NCBI GenBank assembly: GCA_033032865.1
Contig: JAWHQI010000079.1
Location: forward strand, 5,274,501-5,338,500
Reading direction: 5' to 3'
DNA from: Dactylorhiza incarnata
Taxonomy: Eukaryota; Streptophyta; Magnoliopsida; Asparagales; Orchidaceae
DNA length: 64,000 nucleotides
In this document: positions 34,074 to 64,000 of the stretch, in pieces
Numbering within the stretch: position 1 is the first letter of the stretch
How the letters are laid out: every line of letters begins with the position of its first letter
Position numbers and translations under genes: made by a program
The notes under the pieces: generated by a model
The model's database searches: none
What the model saw: only the letters and a program-made list of their open reading frames with translations
Told to the model about the DNA's origin: nothing

Positions 34074-34227
34074 CCTTCATCGTGAAGGGATTGTAGAGAT
34101 GACCCTCTTTTTATAGGGGAGAAAGAGCGGCGGATCGGTAAATCCCCTCTCCCCTAGGGTTGAGCTCGCCAAATAAGGATTGGACTTTCTTTCCGACCTC
34201 TGGCGAGCTCGCAAAGAGCGGGGATTA

Positions 34228-34895
34228 TGTACAACCCGTATTAGATGAGTGGGTCGAGTACTCGCCCGGACGGAGGGGAATAAGCCTAGACCCCTTGGTC
34301 GTACTCGCCTACCCCCTCTGGCGGTAAAGGGCAAGTCCAGGCGACCATGCCGTACTCGCCCCTTCAGAGCGGTGCGAGGCGAGTTCCGTCTAGACCGGCC
34401 CGCGCGTTCCCCGTTTTGGCATCCAGTGACCCAGAAGTGCTATTTCTAGACCATTGAGAGTCGCGGATAGTGATGACGAAAGGCTGTTCGCAGGCCATTC
34501 GTGTCTGCGGATAGTAATTTGGTTAGGGGGGGGGGGGATAGCTACCCACAGACTAGTTTGCCTATAAATAGGACCATTAATCCCTCAGATCAACACAGAT
34601 TGACCCCCCCCCCCCCCCCCCCAAAGAGCCTGAACACTCGCTCATCCCCTTCTGTGCTGTCTGAGGTGTTGACCCAGCTTCTGGTTTTGGGAGGGGAGGT
34701 GACAGAAAACTTCCGGGTTAGTGGAGGGTCCTCTTCGCTGCAGCCTGAGGGTCTTTTTGTAGGCATTCATCCAACAATTTGTGAGGGGTTGTTCCAAGCT
34801 CGAAATACTCATTGCTTGGGATCCGACGGCGAGAGAAGTAACTCAAGCTACCCCCTCGGTTCGAACTCAGTTGAACCGGTTTTCGGGTTTCAACA
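34228..34895 (+). repeat. Element B 3' LTR
   Basis: 668 bp, TGTACAACCC..TTTCAACA, with purine-rich GCAAAGAGCGGGGATTA just before (PPT). TATA-like CCTATAAATAGGACC near 34561. It holds a 12-bp G run (34526-34537) and a 19-bp C run (34604-34622) that are absent from the 5' LTR copy. Confidence 0.88.
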
Positions 34896-36250
34896 ATATA
34901 TCAATTTGATGCGTTAGGAAACCAGTTTGTAAATCTTCTCCATGACGTTGCTGAAATGAATGTTAGGCTTGAGAATCTAGAAAACCCGAGAGATACCCTG
35001 ACACCGGACCCCAACATTCCCCCTCACCTTGAAGAACAACCTAGAGGTGTTCCCCATGCCCCTCCTGAGCGACATAAATAGAGATTTTCCCCGTTGGGAT
35101 CCCAACCCTTCTATGAGGAGGAACCCCGAGCATACACACGAGCGTCGCTAACGCCCCACTTATGTTAGACATCCTCCTCACCACGATGGGCCCGCCCGCC
35201 ACCTCAGGGTCAAAGAGACCGTGGCCCACCCGCTCTCCACGATTATGATCAGGATGACTATTACAAGTCGGGTCATAGAGACCGTAGTCCTCCACCCACT
35301 CGTCACGGCTACGATCAGGACTACTACGTTGAGTACCAGGAGCTCCGCATAGGCGGCCTACCTCCTGAGAATGACATTACCCACTACTACACTGAGTACC
35401 AGGAGCTCCGCAGAGGTGACCTACCTTCTGAGAATTACCCAACACATCCGCATCAACTCTCCCTACTTCGATGGTCGCTGGACCATAAGGCCTCTAGTGA
35501 TTGGTTATTAGATATGGACCAATATTTTAAGTGGTATGATATGGGTGACGAACGATGTGTTAGGTTTGCCAAAATCTACATGGGCAAGCGAAGATCTTCT
35601 GGACAAGCTTAGAGAGATCTATGGACAAAGACGACTATTATCCTATCACTAGATGGGCTGACATGAAGCAACAGTTGAAGGACAAATACCTTCCCGCCTC
35701 ATATAGGGACCAACATCTCGAGTAGTTGTATGTCCTGAGGGTATTCTATCTATGGTCGAGTACATGTCTCATTTTGACGAGCTCATGGTGAGGAGTGATG
35801 TAATTGAGGAGACCATTGCCCCTGCGTTCGGCTTTCGAGACGGACTACGATTGGATATTCGTAGGGAGCTGGTCCCACATCATTTAGAGATAGTGTAACA
35901 GATCTTCCAGCTTGCGTTAGAGTATCTGCAACATCTTCACTCGTCAAGTCCGAGATAGGTCACTACATGGCTTGACAACTCGATCTTTAGGAGGTCCGCC
36001 TCGGCCCCGAACGCTATTGCTGTGCTTCCTTGTGCCCGCGCGGGCGCGAGCACGAAAGATGAAGTGTTTGCCCCAACCCTCCTAGGCCAGTGGCATCCAA
36101 TGTTACAAATGTTCTAGTAAAGTCCACGTGGCGGCGTACTGTTGCACGCGGAATCTACACATTGAGGAGGAAGAGCCTAGTGAAGAAACTGAGGAGACGG
36201 CCGAAGAAGATAGTACAACCACAATCGAGGAAGGTTAGGAGAGTGATGCT
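34896..36250 (+). pseudogene. Element A gag
   Basis: Resumes element A after B. Fragments of chromovirus-like gag include LHDVAEMNVRLENLE, a repeated YYxEYQELR..GDLP(S/P)EN segment (35320-35440), YPTHPHQLSLLRWSLD.., and the CCHC knuckle CYKCSSKVHVAAYC at 36101-36142. Many stops. Confidence 0.75.
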
Positions 36251-37000
36251 GAGAGGTCACCTAAGATGGGCGTGTTTAGGTGCCTCCTGTACACCATGTG
36301 TGCCGATGAGGATTGACGTGGCACCACTATCTTTTACACATTTCCCCAGTGCAAGAAGCCCCTACATGCTAGCCATATATAGTGGTATCGTGGCCCAGAA
36401 ACGTCTTGAGCAGATTTAGGCACAGGTCGAACCGTATGCACACCCTTAACGAATTATCTGGGTCGATAAGACTGCGATCCAAGTCACCCATCAATGTCTT
36501 ATACCGATTAATCTTGCCTCCTTTGATTATCGTGTGGTATGATATCATCCTGATGGATGTCGCTCACATGTTGCTTGGGAGACCCTGACTTAATGATTGT
36601 GACGTCACGTGTTTCGGTCAGTCGAATGCACGTGGTACGCTATGCTCCACCCAACCTAAGGAGCAATCCAAGGGTCGGGTTGAGCCTTCAATAATCATGA
36701 GCTCTCAGACCCTGCACATCTTGAGGTGTACTGAGTTTCTGAGAGATATCGGTGATTCTGGTATCTGAGGGTCCCGACCGACGTTCCTGAGCCTCACCCG
36801 ATGTCCGTCACATCCTGGATGAGTTCTCTGACATCATGGCTGACGAGCTCTGATGAGCTACCGCCCCTACGTGATATTCAACATGCCATTGAACTTGTCA
36901 GTTGTCCCAGGAGCTTTTTTCCATATCCTTCGACTTGAGGACCTCCTTTATATGATGGCCGGTTTCCAGATCTAAGACCGACCTCCGTAGTGGGTACCAC
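36251..37000 (+). pseudogene. Element A protease to RT linker
   Basis: Degraded. The segment DIILMDVAHMLLGRP at about 36541-36587 is the protease-RT linker motif also found in element D (GHILLGRPW). The protease active site could not be identified with confidence. Confidence 0.65.
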
Positions 37001-37420
37001 CAGATTTTAGTTAGAGAAAGAGACGAGTAGAGGACCGCATTTAAGACCAAGGATGTTCTTTTGAGTGGCTAGTCATGTCGTTTGGGATCTCTAATTCCTC
37101 GAGTACCTCGAGTACGTTCATGAGGATCATGATCGAGGTTTTATTGCCCTACATGTGCAAGTTTCTGGTCATATACTTTGACGATATCCTTATTTGCAAC
37201 CACACACACTTAGACCACCTTACTAACCTTAGATTTCTCTTCGATATCATCCGCAAGTAGTAGTTACTTGTGTATATGAAGAAGTGCTCCTTTATACCTG
37301 AGTCAGTTAATTTTCTGGGATTTATAATGTCTACCACATGAGCATCCATCGATCCTGAGAAGGTCAAGTCCATTCGTGAGTGGCCCATACCCACGACTAT
37401 TCATGAGGATGTAGTCTTCA
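37001..37420 (+). pseudogene. Element A reverse transcriptase
   Basis: YFDDILIC at 37174-37197 is the catalytic motif, inside a frame with MSFGISNSSSTS.. (cf. MPFGLxNAPATF) and LDHLTNLRFLFDIIRK. Upstream palm and fingers are broken by stops. Confidence 0.82.
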
Positions 37421-37559
37421 TGGACTCGCCATCTTCTAAAGGAGGTCCATCAAGAGATTTAGTAGGATTATGACTCCCTTTACAAGCCTTCTCCGTAAGG
37501 GTGAATTTCATTGGACCAAGGTAGTTATTAGGGCTTTTGAGGAAATTAAAGAAAAATTT

Positions 37560-37990
37560 GACGACCTCCCTCGTATTGAGACTCCCTGATTTCAACAGGG
37601 CATTTGAGGTCACATGCGACGTATCTGATGTTGATATTGGTGGATTATTGTCAGGAAGGCTACCTAGTTTCTTACTTTAGTGTGAAATTGAACGAGGCTA
37701 AGTAAAAGTACTCAATTTACGATAGAGAGTTCTTTGCAATTGTCCAGTTGTTGCGTTATAGGATATACTATCTCCTATCCTGGGAGTTCACGCTTTATTC
37801 TAATCATCAGGAGTTACGATATCTCGACTCCGAGAGGAAGTTGGGGCATCGTCATGCCAAGTGGGTCGAGTCCTTGCACTTTTACTATGTTCTCAAACAC
37901 TGGGCTGGTGTTGAAAACAAACCTGATGATACTTTGAGCCGCCGTGTCACCCTATTGCAGACACTTAGTGCGCAAGTGGACGGATTCGAG
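37560..37990 (+). pseudogene. Element A RNase H
   Basis: DFNRAFEVTCDVSD start, then YSIYDREFFAIVQ, LYSNHQELRYLDSERKLGHRHAKWVESLHFYY and GVENKPDDTLSRRV, the standard Ty3/gypsy RNase H and tether. Frameshifts near 37650 and 37750. Confidence 0.85.
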
Positions 37991-38930
37991 AGAGTGGCCC
38001 TGATTTCGGCGAGATCTACGCCGCGTTATCGAGAGACCCCTCTGGAGCCTACTGACCGGTTCTTGATCTTGGATGGTTATTTGTATCGAAGCACTCGCCT
38101 TTGCATCCACATGACTTCTTATTGCGATTATTTGATCTGGGAGATGCATGCGGGTGGCGCCGCTGGTCACTTCGGTAGGGATAACATGATAGCCCTAGTT
38201 GATAATCATTTTTATTTGCCGAGCTTGAAGAAGGACGTGAGTCGTGTCATCCTTTTGTCGTACCTGCTAGATGGCCAAGGGACGAAGCAAAACAATGGAC
38301 TTACTCCAATACCTATCCATACCAGCCTCGGATTCACATTAACATGGACTACGTGTTCGGGCTCCCTCACACTTCGAGGAAGCACGATTCTATATACTTT
38401 GTTGTTGACCCATTTTTGGAGACGACTCACTTCATTGAGCGTAGCAAGACCACCGATGCGCCCATGTCGCCTTGCTATATCTTTAGGTTGCATGGTCTAC
38501 TCAAGACATAATGTCCGACCGAGATGTGAGATTTATGAGCTATTTTTGAAAGACATTGTGTCATATGATGGTTACGAAACTAAAGTTTTCGTCAACCAAC
38601 CCTCCTCAGACTGATGGGCATATTGAGGTAGTTAGTAGGAGTCTAGGAAATCAGCTTCGGTGTCTAGTCACTGAGGATGCATCTAGTTGGGATTTGGTTC
38701 TCCCTATATCGAAATAATAGTTCAATCAATAGGTCTACATAGCTGTCCATTTTATATAGTTCTAGATTACGAGGCTAGGAAACCTATTAATCTTATTCCT
38801 GTTCCCCTAGAGTCCCGTCCCATTGAGTCAGTGGAGTCTTTTATGCATCATTTTCATGAGTTGCACGAGTCGGTTTGACGGAAGATTGCATATAGCAATG
38901 AGATTCATAAAACCTATGTAGATATTTGCA
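37991..38930 (+). pseudogene. Element A integrase
   Basis: H2C2 finger remnant in GYLYRSTRLCIH..EMHAGGAAGHFGRDNMI, core pieces SIYFVVDPFLETTHFIERSKTTDAP and QTDGHIEVVSRSLGNQLRCLV (about 38360-38670). Order and motifs fit chromovirus integrase. No clear chromodomain was seen in 38930-39280. Confidence 0.82.
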
Positions 38931-39281
38931 AATGGTAACAAATTTTTCATGACGACAAGCAGGTAATGGGAAAAATCCCGTGAGAGTCTCCCAAGGAGGC
39001 CTGCGAAGAAATTAAATGCAAAGCTAATGCGCCCTTATAAGAAGGATAAAGACAAATCCCATGTTTAATATTGAGGACTTGATAATTGACACCTTATTAC
39101 AAACCTTGGGAGCACGCCGATCCTTACCTTGATACACTCTCTAAGCTAACCTTTGAGCCCCCCACTGAGCCTCCCCCCACTTCATCCCTGAGCATACGTC
39201 CTGCCTAAGAGTCGAACCCATGTGGTTCATCCGGCGTTGCCCGAGACACTTCCGGGTCCACCTACATGCGCGTTGAGTGTT

Positions 39282-40551
39282 GAAAACATTATAGAGATAG
39301 TGCACATGAGTGCGCCGTCAATCCCGACGGCTTTTTATTTCTCTACTTGGTGCATTGGAGGGGACACCCCTTCACTGATGATACATGGATAGCTCTTGCA
39401 GAGCTTGATCGACTTGCACCTGAGCTTTGACGATAGTGCGACCATCTCCAGTCATCGGAGATGAAGTCTTTTCAGTCGGGGGAGTTGATGAGGATCATTC
39501 TTCCCATGTGTCGTTGCACGATGGGACCATTTATGTCTATTCGTGCAGAAGATGCAAACTCCTCTAGCCTCCCTCCCAACCAGCAACCACCGCCCTCAAG
39601 AGCCTCCTAAACTGCCGTCGCCCCCTCTTCTACCCCCAAGATTCTTGACGCCACTCCCACTGCCAGCCTCCCTTCAAGTTGACTCCTCTCCCTCCATTCC
39701 TGCAGTTGCCCGGTGTCGCAAAGCCACTCCAGCCCCCTGCCGCTCCTCTCCTCCCCTCCTCACTCTCCAGCCCTTCCAGCCGCTGAACAGCCACCGCAGG
39801 TCCCGCTACACCCCTCCAAACTCCCTCCAGTCACCCCACGGTCCACCGGCCTCCACCTTGCAGACCCCCATCCCCTTGCCCTCTACAAAACAACCTTCCA
39901 GTGACTCCAACTGAAAACATTATAGAGATAGTGCACATGAGTGCGCCGTCAATCCCGACGGCTTTTTATTCCTCTACTTGGTGCATTCAAGGGGACACCC
40001 CTTCACCGATGATACATGGATAGCTCCTGCAGAGCTTGATCGGCTTGCACCTGAGCTTTGACGATAGTGCGACCATCTCCAGTCATCGGAGATGAAGTCT
40101 TTTTAGTCGGGGGAGTTGATGAGGATCATTCTTCCCATGTGTCGTTGCACGATGGGACCATTTATGTCTATTCGTGCAGAAGATGCAAACTCATCTAGCC
40201 GCCCTCCCAACCAGCAACCACCGCCATCAAGAGCCTCCCAAACTGCCGTCGCCCCCTCTTCTACCCCCAAGATTCTTGACGCCACTCCCACTGCCAGCCT
40301 CCCTTCAAGTTGACTCCTCTCCCTCCATTCCTGCAGTCGCCCGGTGTCGCAAAGCCACTCCAGCCCCCTGCCGCTCCGCTCCTCTCCTCCCCTCACTCTC
40401 CAGCCCTTCCAGCCCTTCCAGCCCCTGAACAGCCACCGCAGGTCCCGCTCCCCCCCTCCAAACTCCCTCCAGTCACCCCACGGTCCACCGGCCTCCACCT
40501 TGCAGACCCCCATCCCCTTGCCCTCTACAAAACAACCTTTCAGTGACTCCA
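39282..40551. repeat. Tandem duplication of A's 3' end and LTR start
   Basis: GAAAACATTATAGAGATAGTGC starts at 39282 and again at 39913 (631 bp apart); CAGTGACTCCAAC closes the copies at 39899 and 40541. Each copy holds ~200 bp of internal 3' sequence, the PPT TCGGGGGAGT, and the first ~430 bp of the LTR. The first LTR piece (39486-39911) is therefore incomplete. Copies differ by few substitutions and short indels. Confidence 0.88.
40107..40116 (+). promoter_or_regulatory. Element A polypurine tract
   Basis: TCGGGGGAGT just before TGATGAGGATCATT, the usual junction in plant gypsy elements. A second copy lies at about 39476-39485. Confidence 0.75.
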
Positions 40552-41037
40552 ACAGCCCTATACCATTCAGATCCAGTCCAGTACAGCCACTGTTACCTTC
40601 TGGATCGCCACCAATGCTCATACAGCCACCAGATCTCTTCATTCTCATCATCGTCTACCCTCCCTTCGTGAGTACTTGTTGTTTTGTGATTTGGTTTCTT
40701 TTTATTGTACAGATTCTGATCATTATATGATTGGAATGCTAGCTTGTTGGTGTGCTTGTTTCATGGTTGTTCACGCCTTGCAGGCTTATTCGCTTTAACA
40801 TTTGTAATCAATGCGCTCGCGCGGAAGAAAGTCAATACCCATTTACGTTTGAAATTAATTTGTTCTTTGTCTTGTAATAATTTGCGCGGTTTAACTTTCT
40901 GATTGCTATTTATAATCGGATATCGGATCGTCTATTTCATTGCATACATCATCCTAGGTTAGCAAGTGTTTGATTTCCCCGGCACCGCATATTGGATTGC
41001 ATATTTAGAGTTCACCTTTACAACCTACCTTGCGTCA
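40117..41037 (+). repeat. Element A 3' LTR
   Basis: 921 bp from TGATGAGGATCATT to TTGCGTCA, matching the 5' LTR remnant ending at 1668. C-rich first half; pyrimidine tracts and several short ORFs carry no motif. Confidence 0.85.
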
Positions 41038-41698
41038 TATTTCAATCTCCTTATGATGAAGAGGAGCATATAATTGTGATTCACTCCATTAAAGATCTCA
41101 ACATCGATCTTGATGGACCATGGCCGCAGGATTACATCTTGGATATAATGCTAGTAGGATTACATCTTGGATATAATTCTAGTACGATACTTCGTGGATA
41201 TAATGCTAGTATGATACTTCGTGGATATAATGCTAGTATGATACTTCGTGGATATAATGCTAGTATGATACTTCGTGGATATAATGCTAGTATGATACTT
41301 CGTGGATATAATGCTAGTATGATACTTCGTGGATATAATGCATTAGCTCTGGAATGGCATTAGCTCGATTTTCATGAGGGATAGGTTATCTTAATCTCCG
41401 AAATGGCATTAGCTCGATTTTCAATTTGTCTATTTAAACACACTTATATGAGAATTTTGTTGAATTTCTTTGATCAGTTTTTTCTGTTGGGTATGCCTTT
41501 TAATTAAACTCATTAAGATCTGTTGCAATCATATCTACCAATTTCTGTGATACTTTACCCTTTTGGAGTAGATTGTTCATGTGTTTTACCTCCGATATAA
41601 AAATGTATCCAGCTTTCTTTACTTATAAATGCTCTGGAATGAAAACATGACCTACTTTATTTAATTTATAAACTGGAATCCTCTGTTGCTTCTAACAG
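41038..41698. other. Gap between element A and first mannosidase exon
   Basis: Intron sequence of the host gene if its 5' exons lie upstream. The start (41041-41140) is open in one frame but resembles no mannosidase exon. Contains the 27-bp tandem repeat below and ends in a good acceptor, TCTAACAG. Confidence 0.5.
41137..41341. repeat. 27-bp tandem repeat
   Basis: Five exact units TTCGTGGATATAATGCTAGT+ATGATAC from 41191 to 41325, a partial sixth, and diverged units upstream from about 41137. No spacers; a minisatellite, not a CRISPR array. Confidence 0.92.
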
Positions 41699-62905
<21,207 letters not shown>

Positions 62906-63320
62906 ATTTTTTTGGATTTCAATCGAGCATTTAGTATTTCGAGCCTCCCGGGGATAATAGGCCGCCACAACAGCATGATTTTGTTGCAGCGGATTGAGTT
63001 GGGTGATTTATAAATGTAACATTAACTTCATTAGATATATTTCGTCATAAACATTAGGAAATCAAAGTTTTCCTTAGAAGTGCAAGGTGCATTTGAGTAC
63101 TGAAAATAAAGTTTATTGAGGTGGGAATGGTAATTGTTTTGTGAAATGCTTTGGTTTCTGTTTATTGATTGATAAAATATATTAGGGTTGTGATATGCTT
63201 TCATTTCTATTTATTCATTGACAAAAGGAAAATACCTAATCAGTTTATTATATAAAATTTGCTTTAAGTTTTTTTTTTAAATTTAAATTTGATTTTTTTA
63301 ACAATTTATGCTAATAAAGT
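62906..63320 (+). other. Mannosidase 3' flank with possible poly(A) signal
   Basis: AATAAA at 63105-63110, 200 bp after the stop, is a plausible polyadenylation signal. T-rich after 63250. No ORF. Confidence 0.55.
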
Positions 63321-63505
63321 TCAAGGGGATCTTGGTGCACTGGTTGATGCGCTGCCGTGTGACCTTGAGGTCATGGGTTTGAGTCCTGTAGCTACTCTTG
63401 CAAAAATGCAGGGTAAGGTTTGCCTACATTTCACCCTTGTGGTGGGACACCCTTCCCCGGATCCTCATTGCACGGGGATGCTTTGTGCCCCAGGCAGCCC
63501 TATGT
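63321..63505 (+). mobile_element. SINE, Au-like
   Basis: tRNA-type internal promoter: A box TTGGTGCACTGGTTGATG (about 63329-63346), B box GGTCATGGGTTTGAGTCC (63370-63387). The 3' part CTTCCCCGGATCC..GTGCCCCAGGCAGCCC resembles the plant Au SINE. TSD TAATAAAGT at 63312-63320 and 63506-63514. It lies just after the mannosidase gene. Confidence 0.87.
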
Positions 63506-63599
63506 TAATAAAGTACGCACACTAGCAAGCGTGCATGGGGTTAGACCCATACTTGATTGCTCTTGGTTGTGAGTAGGCTCTGCTCATCCGTGAATTGCT

Positions 63600-63735
63600 T
63601 TGAGTGCACATGAGCTTAGCTTGTGCGCACCCAAAGTAGGAGGGCACAAACTATGGCTGTCTGTGGTGGCTCACTAAGCCTGTGCACACCCAAAGTGGGA
63701 ATGCACATGCTTTGTTCGTTTGTGGTTGCTTTGGG
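63600..63735. repeat. Two diverged ~70-bp repeats
   Basis: GTGCGCACCCAAAGTAGGAGGGCACA and GTGCACACCCAAAGTGGGAATGCACA begin neighbouring units with similar TGTCTGTGGTGGCT / CGTTTGTGGTTGCT continuations. Confidence 0.65.
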
Positions 63736-63816
63736 TTTAGTCCATGACCTTCACATCGACGTTCAATTCCATGTTTTGTCGGTGCAGGTAGTTGGGAAGG
63801 GGACGTGCTGTTGAAA

Positions 63817-64000
63817 GTAGGCCTGCAATTCGGATCGGTTCGGTTTCGCTCAGAACCAAGAGCCGACCGTATAATTTCGGGTCTAATTTTTTGGAATCGG
63901 ATCCAAACCACAGTTCTAAAGTATAGAACCGGAACCAAATCGAAATTGTCGGTTCGGTTCTCAGTCTCTTACATAGTACTTCAAAAAAAAGTAGAAAATA
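63817..64000. mobile_element. hAT-like terminus, cut by window edge
   Basis: Starts TAGGCCTGCAATTCGGATCGG with GGTTCGGTTTCG and later inverted AACCGGAACC / GGTTCGGTTC. Such GGTTCGG-rich ends are common in plant hAT elements. No transposase within the window. Confidence 0.5.

Larger units (their letters stand above)
30817..34227 (-). mobile_element. Element B 3' region with antisense ORFs
   Basis: This ~3.4-kb stretch between C and B's 3' LTR has its coding-like frames on the minus strand, opposite to gag-pol. Tat-lineage elements are known to carry such antisense ORFs between pol and the 3' LTR. Separate entries give the fragments. Plus-strand frames here show nothing recognisable. Confidence 0.7.
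1824..34895 (+). mobile_element. Element B: Tat-lineage Ty3/gypsy retrotransposon (split)
   Basis: Both LTRs start TGTACAACCC and end TTTCAACA. The 5' LTR is 1824-2266 plus 10607-10859 (split by D); the 3' LTR is 34228-34895. Removing D (8.3 kb) and C (11.9 kb) leaves about 12.9 kb, usual for Tat/Ogre/Retand elements. Plus-strand order is gag, protease, RT, RNase H, a second (archaeal-type) RNase H, integrase, then a tandem-repeat field and antisense ORFs. All coding parts carry stops or frameshifts, so it is inactive. It sits inside element A. Confidence 0.85.

Noticed and set aside
39543..40730. Pro/Ser-rich frames up to 182 codons on both strands in A's 3' LTR
   Set aside because: They lie in C-rich duplicated LTR sequence; their presence on both strands and in two frames reflects composition.
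41041..41140. Short open segment SPYDEEEHIIVIHSIKDLN, possible exon
   Set aside because: Begins at the end of A's LTR, runs into a minisatellite, and does not resemble GH47 sequence.
41191..41341. Regular 27-bp repeats, CRISPR-like at first sight
   Set aside because: The copies abut with no spacers, and this is a plant nuclear sequence. A minisatellite.
63329..63387. A box and B box suggesting a tRNA gene
   Set aside because: No cloverleaf arms or CCA-side stem fit; the layout with 3' domain and TSD is a SINE.

Overview
This is nuclear DNA from a flowering plant with a large, repeat-rich genome. It holds one recognisable host gene with plant-type GT/AG introns, tRNA-Met-type primer sites on LTR elements, a SINE resembling the plant Au family, hAT and Mutator-like DNA transposons, and deep nesting of retrotransposons. 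Species cannot be named from sequence alone.

Left half (797-41037). One decayed Ty3/gypsy element (A) has its 5' LTR remnant at 797-1668 and its 3' LTR at 40117-41037. It was split by a Tat-type Ty3/gypsy element (B, 1824-34895). B was split twice: by a minus-strand gag-protease element lacking RT, RNase H and integrase (D, 2267-10606, TSD CTCAT), whose right LTR carries a hAT transposon (about 6709-9852), and by a SIRE-like Ty1/copia element (C, 18934-30811, TSD GTAAA). B carries dual RNase H, a 3' tandem-repeat field and antisense ORFs, all Tat-lineage traits.

Right half (41699-62905). Eight in-frame exons encode the C-terminal ~332 residues of a class I alpha-1,2-mannosidase (GH47; closest to plant Golgi MNS1/MNS2). 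The N-terminal third, including the catalytic acid, is not in the window. Intron 1 holds a small minus-strand copia-type element (E). Intron 3 is 15.2 kb and holds a Mutator-like element (46064-52144) containing LTR element F, which contains gag-only element G, followed by a copia element (H, 52276-61091, TSD ATTTC) containing gypsy element I (TSD CCTGA), which contains a 583-bp hAT-type MITE (TSD CTCCCGGT). The reading frame and all splice sites stay intact across this load, so the gene may still be expressed if its 5' exons lie upstream of position 1, beyond A.

Right edge. A SINE with a 9-bp TSD (63321-63505) and the terminus of a hAT-like element running off the window.

No new defence, CRISPR-like or metabolic system is present. 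The points worth following up are the ordered nest, three independent elements that keep gag but lack RT/integrase (D, G, I), antisense ORFs in Tat elements, a filler-DNA patch in one LTR, and a host gene that tolerates this much intronic insertion.
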